In this document: positions 39,293 to 47,650 of the stretch, piece by piece
Position numbering within the stretch: position 1 is the stretch's first letter
Layout: each line of letters starts with the position of its first letter
Assembly: GCF_005405345.1 (NCBI RefSeq)
Contig: NZ_BJDW01000002.1
Location: 62,001 to 126,000 of the forward strand
Source: Enterococcus viikkiensis
GTDB taxonomy: Bacteria > Bacillota > Bacilli > Lactobacillales > Enterococcaceae
Direction of reading: 5' to 3'
Length of the DNA stretch: 64,000 bases
Position numbers and translations under genes: made by a program
The notes under the pieces: generated by a model
The model's input: the letters and a program-made list of their open reading frames with translations, nothing else
What the model was told of the DNA's origin: nothing
Databases searched by the model: none

Positions 39293-41902
39293 TCAGATCC
39301 ATTCTTTCGCGACCTTGATATATAAAACTTTACCGAATTGGGTCGCTAGCATGTAAGCAACCACGATCCCGATATACCAGAACCAATAAGTTGTAGGTAA
39401 ATGAACAAAGTCAAATTGTTCCGCTATAGGGGTGACTACTACTAAGATCCCTACAACAACCGCCAATAAAAGGCTGATAAAAACTTGTGGCGCTGGACGA
39501 CTTTGTAGGAAAGGAATTTTTCTTGTGCGTACCATCAAAACAACTAATGCTTGCGTAGTCAAACCAACCATGAACCAGCCAGTTTGAAAGAGATTTTGCT
39601 GAGCAACTGTTGTCGCACCAAAAACAAACCACATGACAAAAAAGGTTACAATATCAAAAATGGAACTGATGGGGCCAATGCATAAGGTAAATTTTAGCAG
39701 GCCTTTAGTTTCCCATTTCGTTGGTGCGTGAAGTTCTTCTTCATCTACGTTATCCCAAGGGATCGTCAATTGTGCGATATCGTAGATCAAGTTTTGCAAT
39801 AGCAATTGTAGGGACAGCATTGGTAAAAATGGTAAGAAGGCGCTGGCTACTAAAATGGAGAAAACATTCCCAAAATTGGAGCTGATAGTAATCTTGATGT
39901 ATTTCATCATATTACTGAATACACGACGACCTTCGATTACACCGTATTCCAAGACACTCAAGCTTTTTTCTAACAAGATAATCGAACTGGCATCTTTGGT
40001 AATATCAGCGGCAGTATCAACGGAAATTCCCACATCGGCTTTGCGAAGCGCTGGCGCATCATTAATCCCATCACCCATAAAACCAACCGTATGGCCTTTG
40101 CTTTGCAACGCTTCGATGATTCGCGATTTTTGCATTGGATTTAATTTGGCAAATAAATTCGTTGTTTCAGCTGCTTGATACAGTTCTTCTTCTGACATCT
40201 CATCGACTTGATTGCCTAATACATAATTTTTAGCTGGAATCCCCACATCTTGACAAACTTTTTGTGCCACGATGGCATTATCACCAGTCAGAACTTTTAC
40301 AGCTACACCATGTTGTTGCAAAGAGTTGATCGCTGGCTTAGCAGAAGCTTTAGCAGGATCTAGGAAGCCCATAAAGCCGATTAACGTCATCTCTTTTTCA
40401 TCATCGGTAGAATAGATGGCTTCTTCATGGGCATCCCGACGAACCGCTACCGTAATGACTCGCATTCCTTGACGGTTCATTTTCTCATTGACTGCTTGTA
40501 ATTGCTGACGAATCTCTGATGTTAATGTTAACGTCTCGCCATTAATCTCGACATATTTGCAAATAGCCGCCATTTCTTCAACGGCCCCTTTAGTAATCAT
40601 CAATTGATGTTGATCGGTTTTCATCACTACGGTCAACCGACGACGAGAAAAATCAAAAGGGATTTCATCGATTTTTTGAATACTTTGGAAAGGCAGTTGG
40701 CGGTCTTGCTCTTCAAAATAATTGATGACGGCAATATCCATCAAATTTTTCCAGCCTGTTTGATACGTCGAATTCATAAAGGCATAATCTAACACTTGTT
40801 CATTCTCATTACCTAGCGGATCCAGATGCTGTACTAACACCACTCGATCTTCCGTGATCGTTCCGGTTTTGTCGGTACATAAAACATCCATGCTGCCTAA
40901 ATTTTGAATCGAAGCCAGCTCTTTTACGATTACTTTATGTTTAGACAAGGTTAATGCTCCTTTTGCTAAATTGGAGCTGACGATCATTGGCAGCATTTCT
41001 GGTGTCAAACCAACAGCAACTGCAATGGCAAAGAAGAAAGCGCTGCTCCAATCTCCCTTAGTTAAACCATTAATCAAGAAGACTAATGGAAAGAGTACCA
41101 TGACCATCCGAAGTAATAATTTACTCACACGGTTCAAGCCAATATCAAAGGAAGTCTTGCCCCGTTTAGAAGTCGCATTTTTGGCAATATCGCCAAAGAA
41201 AGTTTGCTGTCCCGTTTTTAAAATAATTGCTTTTCCTTGACCGCTTAACACATCGGTCCCCATAAAAACAAGATTCGTCAAATCTAACGCGGTCATTTCA
41301 TCAGCAATCGCCGCTTCTTTGGGAACAAATTTTTCCACCGGCATGGATTCACCGGTTAATGAAGATTGATTCACGAATAAGTCTTTCGTCCAAATTAAGA
41401 CTGCGTCTGCCGGGATCATATCCCCAGTCGCTAATGTCAAAATATCTCCCGGTACCACTTCATCCATTGGAATTTCTTTGGTTTCACCATTCCGGGTAAT
41501 CGCCGCTGTATTTTCAATCATTTCTTTTAATTCAATGCTCGCTTTTTGTGAACGATATTCTTGAATAAAAGTAATCAGTACGCTAGCAAGGATCATTGTC
41601 GTCATGACCACCGCTGCTTCAAAATCGCGAGTCAGCACCGAAACGATCGCTAACGAGGCCAAAACGTAAACGAAAGGATCATTAAAGGCTTGTAAAAATA
41701 ATAAAATAGCTGGCGTCGGTTTTTGGGCCGAGACTTCATTAGGGCCGTATTCTTCCAATCGGCTTTGGGCATCTTCTTCAGATAATCCTTGCAATGATGT
41801 ACGCAAGTTTAAGAAAAGGTCACGATCAGAAAGAATCGCTAATTTTTTTAATTCTTGGTCTTTGTTGTTCTTGCGAGCAAGAAGGTTTTTTTTGTTCATC
41901 AT
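39293..41902 (-). CDS. mgtA: Magnesium-translocating P-type ATPase (MgtA/MgtB type)
   Basis: An 869-residue P3B-type ATPase importing Mg2+. Visible are the N-terminal cation-ATPase domain (ARLEEYGPNE-like SRLEEYGPNEVS), actuator loop SLTGESMPVEK, phosphorylation site CTDKTGTITEDRVV (about residue 342), hinge GDGINDAPALRKADVGISV, and a C-terminal six-helix domain with NLIYDIAQLTIPWDNVD, characteristic of Mg2+ ATPases. ATG at 41902 has GGAGG 7 nt upstream. Expression is probably controlled by the M-box in its leader, and possibly also by a leader peptide. Confidence 0.94.
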   Translation of the reverse strand: MMNKKNLLARKNNKDQELKKLAILSDRDLFLNLRTSLQGLSEEDAQSRLEEYGPNEVSAQKPTPAILLFLQAFNDPFVYVLASLAIVSVLTRDFEAAVVMTTMILASVLITFIQEYRSQKASIELKEMIENTAAITRNGETKEIPMDEVVPGDILTLATGDMIPADAVLIWTKDLFVNQSSLTGESMPVEKFVPKEAAIADEMTALDLTNLVFMGTDVLSGQGKAIILKTGQQTFFGDIAKNATSKRGKTSFDIGLNRVSKLLLRMVMVLFPLVFLINGLTKGDWSSAFFFAIAVAVGLTPEMLPMIVSSNLAKGALTLSKHKVIVKELASIQNLGSMDVLCTDKTGTITEDRVVLVQHLDPLGNENEQVLDYAFMNSTYQTGWKNLMDIAVINYFEEQDRQLPFQSIQKIDEIPFDFSRRRLTVVMKTDQHQLMITKGAVEEMAAICKYVEINGETLTLTSEIRQQLQAVNEKMNRQGMRVITVAVRRDAHEEAIYSTDDEKEMTLIGFMGFLDPAKASAKPAINSLQQHGVAVKVLTGDNAIVAQKVCQDVGIPAKNYVLGNQVDEMSEEELYQAAETTNLFAKLNPMQKSRIIEALQSKGHTVGFMGDGINDAPALRKADVGISVDTAADITKDASSIILLEKSLSVLEYGVIEGRRVFSNMMKYIKITISSNFGNVFSILVASAFLPFLPMLSLQLLLQNLIYDIAQLTIPWDNVDEEELHAPTKWETKGLLKFTLCIGPISSIFDIVTFFVMWFVFGATTVAQQNLFQTGWFMVGLTTQALVVLMVRTRKIPFLQSRPAPQVFISLLLAVVVGILVVVTPIAEQFDFVHLPTTYWFWYIGIVVAYMLATQFGKVLYIKVAKEWI

Positions 41903-41990
41903 AATGGTTCCTCCTAAATTTCAGGACGAATACTGTCGTCCTACTACTGGGCGTATATTTCGGTCGACTATCCTCATGATCATGTTCCAT
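41826..41990 (-). CDS. Possible leader peptide (54 aa) overlapping the mgtA start out of frame
   Basis: The frame starts at ATG 41990 with GAGG and AAAGGA just upstream, and runs to TGA at 41826, 77 nt past the first base of mgtA. Its N-terminus, MEHDHEDSRPKYTP, is acidic and then proline-containing. Enterobacterial MgtL (starting MEPDPTPLP) has a similar acidic/proline start, which destabilises ribosomes at low Mg2+. The position, between the M-box terminator and mgtA, fits a second control layer. This is inference; no conservation could be tested. Confidence 0.4.
   Translation of the reverse strand: MEHDHEDSRPKYTPSSRTTVFVLKFRRNHYDEQKKPSCSQEQQRPRIKKISDSF
41923..41942 (-). promoter_or_regulatory. 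Hairpin just upstream of the mgtA ribosome binding site
   Basis: AGGACGA and TCGTCCT form a perfect 7-bp stem with a 6-nt loop, ending 7 nt before the AGGAGG at 41915-41910. It lies inside the candidate leader frame, so ribosome position there could affect it. Confidence 0.5.
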
Positions 41991-42083
41991 CTTCCTCACA
42001 TCCTTTCAGTTATTTCGGTGAAACTTTGCCTTGCCGTTTCCTGGCGATTCCGCTAAGCACGCTTTGCAAGATGGTGGAACCCG

Positions 42084-42119
42084 CAAAAAAAAGCGCGTAC
42101 TCGAAAATGAGCACGCGCG
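42084..42119 (-). terminator. M-box expression-platform terminator
   Basis: GCGCGTGCTC (42119-42110) pairs with GAGTACGCGC (42102-42093), followed by eight T residues on the minus strand. It lies directly after the aptamer and upstream of mgtA. Confidence 0.92.
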
Positions 42120-42282
42120 AAAAGTTCATTCATGTTCATCGTCGAGCTTTAGCACTATAGGGCGTAGACAGAATCTGTCAGCTACGTTATGAATCACCTT
42201 CACGATGATTCCTGTTCTACCCATTGGCGTCTCTCGACATTTTTGGGCAGTAGCCTGTGTCCGTATAGGAGCCTCACCTAAC
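42120..42282 (-). ncRNA. M-box (ykoK) magnesium riboswitch
   Basis: The minus strand carries the conserved M-box blocks in order: GTTAGGTGAGGCTCCTATA at the 5' end, GGCTACTGCCC, TGTCGAGAGACGCC, and AATGGGTAGAACA, followed by the closing helix regions. In this RNA class bound Mg2+ favours the terminator form and turns the transporter off. The terminator follows at 42084-42119. Recognised from block order and identity; the 3' aptamer limit is approximate. Confidence 0.93.
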
Positions 42283-42303
42283 AATTATTTTAATTTCATA
42301 TCC

Positions 42304-42332
42304 ACTATAAATCAGTTATTTATTTGTGTCAA
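42304..42332 (-). promoter_or_regulatory. Promoter of the M-box/mgtA transcript
   Basis: TTGACA (42332-42327), a 17-bp spacer and TATAGT (42309-42304), almost consensus. The start would fall near 42297, just before the M-box. It abuts the 3' end of the nitroreductase gene. Confidence 0.85.
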
Positions 42333-42334
42333 AC

Positions 42335-43060
42335 TCAATCTTGAAAAAATTTGTTTATTTTCAGAAACTCATCCATTTTTTGATTGGGAGTTTGACCAAA
42401 ATAATCAGCAAATTTTTTACTCCAAAGCTTAGTTTCACGTGCTTCAGCAAAGTTTTCCATCGTTTCATCATAGTCTTCAATCAATTGATAGTCATAATCT
42501 TTATACGTGTCATAATGAACAACCGCTTCTTTGGGTAATCGAGGCTTGACCCGCATCTCGACACTGGGCCTTCCGATACTCAAACCTGCAACCGGAAAAG
42601 TATAATCCGGCAAATTTAATAATTTACTTACCTCAGCGATGTCTTTTCGAATCGATCCAACAATGACACTGCCTAACCCCAGAGCTTCAGTTGCAACCAC
42701 TGCGTTTTCCAACGCTAAAGCCGTATCTGTAATAGCGGTGATCAATGGATCAATGCCTTGATCAATTGGATACTCCACTTGATAATGTTCGGCGACTTTT
42801 TTTGTTCGCTTCAAATCAGCAACAAAAACTAAAAAGACTGAGCTTTTCAACATATGGGGATTACCTGGATTCAGTTCAACCAATTGCTTCCGGATCTCTT
42901 TATCCTTCACTACAATGATGCTGTACATTTGACCATTCATCCAGCTTGAAGCCTGGCAACTAGCCTGTAAAATCTGTTGCAATTCTTCGTCTGACAATGG
43001 ATACTCTTCATCAAAATTCCGATACGTCCGATGATTGTTTAACACGTCTAATGCCTTCAT
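42335..43060 (-). CDS. NfsA-like nitroreductase / NADPH-dependent FMN oxidoreductase
   Basis: A 241-residue flavoprotein of the nitroreductase superfamily with the N-terminal NNHRTYRNFDEEYPLSDEEL and the FMN-binding pattern ASSWMNGQMYSI, plus GLGSVIVGSIRKD and VAGLSIGRP, as in NfsA/YcnD-type oxidoreductases. The physiological substrate is unknown. ATG at 43060 abuts the stop codon of the MocR regulator, with AGGAGG 6 nt upstream, so the two are co-transcribed. Confidence 0.82.
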   Translation of the reverse strand: MKALDVLNNHRTYRNFDEEYPLSDEELQQILQASCQASSWMNGQMYSIIVVKDKEIRKQLVELNPGNPHMLKSSVFLVFVADLKRTKKVAEHYQVEYPIDQGIDPLITAITDTALALENAVVATEALGLGSVIVGSIRKDIAEVSKLLNLPDYTFPVAGLSIGRPSVEMRVKPRLPKEAVVHYDTYKDYDYQLIEDYDETMENFAEARETKLWSKKFADYFGQTPNQKMDEFLKINKFFQD

Positions 43061-44482
43061 TTAGTTCCTCCTTAATTGCTTTGAGATGACTTGGAGTTTT
43101 TTAAAAAACTGTTTCCGATTCTGCTTCGTCAAGCGTGTGTAATTAACCCGCATAGCCATTGTATCATTACTAAATAGAAATGAGGGTGCGACTAAAAGTT
43201 TTTCTCGTAAAAAAATACTCCAGTCTTTTCGGCTGAGCTTTTGATGCTGCCATGTTAAATAAACATACAAGCCTCCATCAATAGTCGAGATGGACCAATC
43301 TTCCACAATCTGCTGGGCATCGAATGTAAAAGCTGTTCCTCGTTCTTTTAATTCTGCTACTAATAGTTCTTGATTTGCTTTGAACTTAGAATCATTCAAC
43401 GCAGTATGAGCGATGACTTGGGGGAAGACACTGATTGAAAAGTCCATCATCTGTTTTGCCTCGGATAAACGTTGAATTAAATCCTTATCCGCCACAATCC
43501 AGCCGATTTTAATCGAAGAACCAAAAATCTTCGACAACGAACCGAGATGAATCACTTGATGAGGAGACATTTCCTTCAAAGACGGAGGAATCGGTCCGAA
43601 GTTCAATTCACTAAAGACTTCATCTTCAATGATTGGTAGCTGATATTTTTGGCTTAAGAGAATCAATTCTTGTCTTCTTTTGGCGGACATAGTTGAACCT
43701 GTGGGATTTTGGAAGGTGGGATTGACAATAATCATTTTGATTTTTTTGGTCAAAATCAACTGCTCCAATTTATCGATTCGCATTCCTTCCAGATCCATTT
43801 CCACGCCATAAAGACGCACACCAGCGCTAGCAAAAATCGGCAACGAATATAAGAATGAGGGATCTTCAATCGCGACACTATCCCCATTTTGCAACATCAC
43901 TTGTAGCAAAAGAAACATCGCTTGTTGTGCACCGGAAGTAATCAACACTTGATCGGTAGAAACGTCAATTTTCTGTTCCATTTTTATTCGCTGACAAATA
44001 ACTTGCTGTAACGGTCCATAACCCAAGGGACTTTGCTTTCGTTCTTCTAACAATAAATCTTCCCATGTATAAGAAGGAAAACGAAAATCTGGTATCAGAT
44101 TCAAAGGCAGTTCGCCTGAATAAAGATCCAAGGCCGCTGAATCCTTCAATAATCGATGAACTTCTTCTACATAAGGCTCGGTTGGATAAGCCTCTTGCGT
44201 AAACAAACGACGCCAATCTACCCTTGGTGTCGTACTACGCCCCCAATTCCCTTCATTCACCAATGTACCACTGCCTTGCCTTCGAATCACCCAGCCTAAA
44301 CTAACCAATTCATCCAAAGCGTGCACCACTGTAGAACGATTGATTTGATAAAGTTCTGCTAGTTTTCTTTCGGGTGGTAGCTTATCTCCCGGCAACAGTG
44401 TCCCGTTTTGAATATAATCAATGATTTGCTCCATAATCTGCTGGTAAAGCGGTAATGTACTTTTTTTTGTTAACTGCCACAT
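43061..44482 (-). CDS. MocR/GntR-type PLP-dependent transcriptional regulator
   Basis: A 473-residue fusion of an N-terminal GntR winged helix-turn-helix (LYQQIMEQIIDYIQNGTLLPG, KLPPERKLAELYQINRSTV) and a class-I aminotransferase-like domain. The PLP lysine is in LGSLSKIFGSS, and NPTFQNPTGSTMS and DEVFSELNF are cofactor-binding segments. The ATG at 44482 (MWQLTKKSTLPLYQQ) has GAGGG 7 nt upstream, so the longer frame is rejected. A TTGACA -35 is at 44543-44538, with a poor -10. It likely regulates its own operon with the nitroreductase. Confidence 0.88.
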   Translation of the reverse strand: MWQLTKKSTLPLYQQIMEQIIDYIQNGTLLPGDKLPPERKLAELYQINRSTVVHALDELVSLGWVIRRQGSGTLVNEGNWGRSTTPRVDWRRLFTQEAYPTEPYVEEVHRLLKDSAALDLYSGELPLNLIPDFRFPSYTWEDLLLEERKQSPLGYGPLQQVICQRIKMEQKIDVSTDQVLITSGAQQAMFLLLQVMLQNGDSVAIEDPSFLYSLPIFASAGVRLYGVEMDLEGMRIDKLEQLILTKKIKMIIVNPTFQNPTGSTMSAKRRQELILLSQKYQLPIIEDEVFSELNFGPIPPSLKEMSPHQVIHLGSLSKIFGSSIKIGWIVADKDLIQRLSEAKQMMDFSISVFPQVIAHTALNDSKFKANQELLVAELKERGTAFTFDAQQIVEDWSISTIDGGLYVYLTWQHQKLSRKDWSIFLREKLLVAPSFLFSNDTMAMRVNYTRLTKQNRKQFFKKLQVISKQLRRN

Positions 44483-44579
44483 CTTTAAACCCTCATTTAC
44501 TATTGGATGATCTAACGCTAACCCAATCATTCACAACTGTCAATCTACTCATTTGATTTTTTTCAGAAAAGGTCGGTTA

Positions 44580-44619
44580 CAAAAAAAGAACCTAAACCCC
44601 TGAAGGTCTTAGGTTCTTA
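44580..44619 (-). terminator. Rho-independent terminator of guaC
   Basis: AAGAACCTAA (44587-44596) pairs with TTAGGTTCTT (44609-44618). A minus-strand T-run follows at 44587-44581. Confidence 0.88.
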
Positions 44620-44631
44620 AACATGTCCTAT

Positions 44632-45609
44632 TTAGATGGTATCACCATTAAAAATTGAATTTTTAACGACAACGTAATCCACTTTTTGAATAGCTTCCAA
44701 GTCTTTTCCGCCAGCGTAAGAAATGGCTGATTGTAAATCCTGCTGCATTTCTACCAAGGTATCTTCCAAAGAACCTTTATAAGGAATCCAAATTTTCTTT
44801 CCCTCAACGTTTTTCTTTTCGCCTTTTTGGAATTCTGAAGCACTTCCGAAATATTCTTTGTAAACTACGCCATCTTCAACTTTCGTTTCACCAGGTGATT
44901 CTTCATGTCCGGCAAATAATGAACCAATCATCACCATCGTTGCACCGAACCGAACAGATTTCGCGATATCACCATGGGTACGGATTCCGCCGTCCGCAAT
45001 AATCGGTTTGCGAGCCGCTTTTGCACACCAACTCAAAGCCGCTAACTGCCAGCCGCCTGTTCCAAAACCGGTTTTGATCTTCGTGATGCAAACTTTACCT
45101 GGTCCAATCCCAACTTTCGTTGCATCAGCACCAGCATTTTCTAATTCCCGAACAGCTTCAGGCGTTCCAACGTTACCAGCAATCACAAATGTTTCCGGTA
45201 AATATTTTTTTATATGCTTAATCATATTGATGACCGGATCTGAATGTCCGTGAGCAATATCGATCGTAATAAAATCAGGATTCAATTTCTCTTCTGCTAA
45301 CTGCTTAACAAAATCATATTCATAGCCCTTCACACCTACACTGATCGATGTGAATAAACCGCGAGCTTGCATTTTTTTAATAAAAGGAATGCGCTCTTCT
45401 TCGTAAAAACGGTGCATAATATAGAAATAACCATTCTCAGCTAAAAACTCCGCGATGTTTTCATCAACGATTGTTTGCATATTGGCTGGGACAACCGGCA
45501 TCCTAAAACTAAATTTTCCTAATTGGACCGTTGTATCACATTCTGAGCGGCTGTTTACCACACATTTATTCGGAATCAACTGAATATCTTCATAATCAAA
45601 TACTTTCAT
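44632..45609 (-). CDS. guaC: GMP reductase
   Basis: A 325-residue TIM-barrel enzyme converting GMP to IMP and ammonia with NADPH. It has the catalytic cysteine loop [11 protein letters not shown], the phosphate-binding [11 protein letters not shown] and GATMVMIGS, and no CBS domains, which separates it from IMP dehydrogenase. ATG follows GGAGG at 7 nt. A PurBox-like site (45714-45726) and a terminator-like hairpin (45632-45661) lie upstream, so it is probably part of the purine regulon. Confidence 0.95.
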   Translation of the reverse strand: MKVFDYEDIQLIPNKCVVNSRSECDTTVQLGKFSFRMPVVPANMQTIVDENIAEFLAENGYFYIMHRFYEEERIPFIKKMQARGLFTSISVGVKGYEYDFVKQLAEEKLNPDFITIDIAHGHSDPVINMIKHIKKYLPETFVIAGNVGTPEAVRELENAGADATKVGIGPGKVCITKIKTGFGTGGWQLAALSWCAKAARKPIIADGGIRTHGDIAKSVRFGATMVMIGSLFAGHEESPGETKVEDGVVYKEYFGSASEFQKGEKKNVEGKKIWIPYKGSLEDTLVEMQQDLQSAISYAGGKDLEAIQKVDYVVVKNSIFNGDTI

Positions 45610-45631
45610 ACTGGCCTCCAGTGTTTGAGAT

Positions 45632-45661
45632 AAAAAAACATAGGGCTCTATCGTCCTATGT
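45632..45661 (-). terminator. Terminator-like hairpin in front of guaC
   Basis: ACATAGG and CCTATGT (45638-45644 with 45655-45661) form a 7-bp stem, followed on the minus strand by seven T residues. The T-run ends 22 nt before the guaC ATG. It either ends the upstream 142-aa gene or attenuates guaC. Confidence 0.65.
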
Positions 45662-45713
45662 AATTTACAACATTTTCAACTAAAAAGCAAGATTATTTTT
45701 AAAATAATTCAAA

Positions 45714-45726
45714 AAACACGAACATT
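45714..45726 (+). promoter_or_regulatory. PurBox-like motif upstream of guaC
   Basis: AAACACGAACATT agrees with the lactococcal/Bacillus PurR box AWWWCCGAACWWT at 11 of 13 positions. It shares the first ten bases with the sites before purC and purE, but lies in the opposite orientation to its gene. Confidence 0.55.
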
Positions 45727-45732
45727 AACTTT

Positions 45733-46161
45733 TTAACTTTCGGATTTCCTTAATTTTTTCGCTTGAAGACTAATTAAAAAGATAACATCTTCCATCTCCT
45801 CTTCATTAGTCACTTTCATTTCGATCTGTTTTGTTTTTTTCGATACCTCTTCAAACTTTTCTCTGAATTCCGAGGACATCACTTTCACCATGGGGGTCAA
45901 ATAAGTGATCCCAAAATCTGGAAACGGAGTAATTACAGAAAAATAGTCTTTATGGATGATGATTCGACAAAGCAGACCGTCATATTGCTCGATCATTAAT
46001 TGCCAACCAGATTTTTTTTGAAAAATATAAGTGATCTTGGGATCATAATGCCGCATGACTTGCGCTAATAAAATTTTCAAATACTGAGAATTTGGGAGCC
46101 CAGATAAAATCGTTTGCAATTCTTTTTTCTCGTGCTCTGGATCAGACTGTTTACTTTCCAT
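45733..46161 (-). CDS. Conserved-looking hypothetical protein
   Basis: A 142-residue soluble protein that I do not recognise. A charged N-terminus (MESKQSDPEHEKKELQ) precedes a mixed alpha/beta part with W65-like GWQLMIEQYDGLLCRIII and YFSVITPFPDFGI, somewhat like DUF3788 proteins, and a charged helical tail. ATG at 46161 has AGAGG 8 nt upstream. A promoter (ATGACA, N17, TAGACT; 46298-46270) precedes it. It stands alone between purD and guaC. Confidence 0.65.
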   Translation of the reverse strand: MESKQSDPEHEKKELQTILSGLPNSQYLKILLAQVMRHYDPKITYIFQKKSGWQLMIEQYDGLLCRIIIHKDYFSVITPFPDFGITYLTPMVKVMSSEFREKFEEVSKKTKQIEMKVTNEEEMEDVIFLISLQAKKLRKSES

Positions 46162-46269
46162 GGTTCTCGCCTCTTTCGATACTAAAAATGGACTTAATCT
46201 TAACAACTGTCCTGTTAGATTATTTTTCTCTTTAAAATTACACATATTTTTAATCTTTTTTTCACCTTA

Positions 46270-46298
46270 AGTCTACCACTTTTAATATGGGGTGTCAT
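46270..46298 (-). promoter_or_regulatory. Promoter of the 142-aa hypothetical gene
   Basis: ATGACA (46298-46293), a 17-bp spacer, TAGACT (46275-46270). The leader to the start codon is about 100 nt. Confidence 0.5.
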
Positions 46299-46357
46299 TT
46301 TTTTAATCTCAATTCTAATTGCCTGTCCTTTTCCTTCCATTTACTGAGGCTAACTCA

Positions 46358-46392
46358 CAAAAAAAGACGGTCAGTTGACCGTCTAAAAAATT
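46358..46392 (-). terminator. Rho-independent terminator of the purC-D operon
   Basis: AGACGGTCA pairs with TGACCGTCT (about 46366-46384), with A- and T-runs on both flanks. Confidence 0.9.
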
Positions 46393-46393
46393 C

Positions 46394-47641
46394 TTAATTC
46401 GCTTTAGAGCCAATATCACTGCGGTAAAAGTAACCAGCTGCTTCCGCTTTTGATAGTGCTTGATACACTTGCGCTTGAGCTTCTTGAATCGTACCAGCTT
46501 CAGCTTCCACGACTAGAACACGCCCACCGGAAGATTCCATTTGTTCTGTTCCTTGTGTGACACCTGCGTAGTAGACAGTAACCTGATCGTTAAAATCTGG
46601 CAGCGTCATCCCTTTTTGATAGTCATTAGGATAGCCTTCCGCTGCTAAGACCACACCGACCGAAGCTTGATCGCTCCAAGTTAATTCCGGTTCTTGATTT
46701 TTTAACAAATCGTTGATAATTTGAGCCAAATCGCTCGTCAAACGAGGTAAAACGACTTGTGTTTCAGGATCACCAAAGCGTGCATTAAATTCAATGACTT
46801 TCGGACCTATTGCCGTCGCAATCAGACCAGCATAAAGAATCCCAGTAAAAGGCGTGCCATTTTTCATCATTCCGTTAGCTGCCGGTTGCAGAATTTCTGA
46901 TATAGCTTTTTCAACCATTGCCTCCGAAATTTGTGGTACAGGCGAATAAGCACCCATGCCACCAGTATTTGGCCCTTCATCATTGTCGTAAGCACGTTTA
47001 TGGTCCTGAGCAATCACCATTGGATAGACTTTTTCATTTTTGACAAAGGCCATTAACGAAAATTCTTCGCCTGCTAAAAATTCCTCTACCACAACTTTGT
47101 CGCCGCTCTCACCAAAACGATGATCGGTCATCATTTCCTTCAACGCTTGCAGTGCTTCTTTCAATGTCATCGCCACTGTCACACCTTTGCCAGCGGCTAA
47201 GCCATCTGCTTTGATGACAATCGGCGCACCTTTTTCTGTGACATAATCACATGCCGCTTGATAATCTGTGAAAGCGGCGTAATCAGCAGTAGGAATTTGA
47301 TTGTCCACCATTAGTCTCTTCGCGAATTCCTTCGAGCCTTCGATCATCGCAGCCGCTTGATTCGGTCCAAAAATTGCTAACCCGGCCTGCTGAAAATCAT
47401 CGACGATCCCATTTAACAATGGAATTTCCGGTCCGACAAACGTCCAGTCAATTGTATTCTCTTTTGCAAAGTCAATCAACGCTGCATGATTATCCTCCGC
47501 AATATCAACGACTTGAATTCCATCACGTGACATTCCCGGGTTACCTTTCGCACAAAAAACCTCTGTTACTTTCGGACTGTCCATTATTTTTTTGGCGATC
47601 GCATGCTCTCTTCCACCGCTGCCGATTATTAATATCTTCAT
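46394..47641 (-). CDS. purD: Phosphoribosylamine--glycine ligase
   Basis: A 415-residue ATP-grasp enzyme making glycinamide ribonucleotide. Seen: the N-terminal IIGSGGREHAIAKKI, PIVIKADGLAAGKGV, EEFLAGEEFSLMAF, GGMGAYSPVP and the metal site EFNARFGDPE. Full length. It lies 9 nt after purH and is last in the operon before the terminator. Confidence 0.97.
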   Translation of the reverse strand: MKILIIGSGGREHAIAKKIMDSPKVTEVFCAKGNPGMSRDGIQVVDIAEDNHAALIDFAKENTIDWTFVGPEIPLLNGIVDDFQQAGLAIFGPNQAAAMIEGSKEFAKRLMVDNQIPTADYAAFTDYQAACDYVTEKGAPIVIKADGLAAGKGVTVAMTLKEALQALKEMMTDHRFGESGDKVVVEEFLAGEEFSLMAFVKNEKVYPMVIAQDHKRAYDNDEGPNTGGMGAYSPVPQISEAMVEKAISEILQPAANGMMKNGTPFTGILYAGLIATAIGPKVIEFNARFGDPETQVVLPRLTSDLAQIINDLLKNQEPELTWSDQASVGVVLAAEGYPNDYQKGMTLPDFNDQVTVYYAGVTQGTEQMESSGGRVLVVEAEAGTIQEAQAQVYQALSKAEAAGYFYRSDIGSKAN

Positions 47642-47650
47642 AAACTCCTC

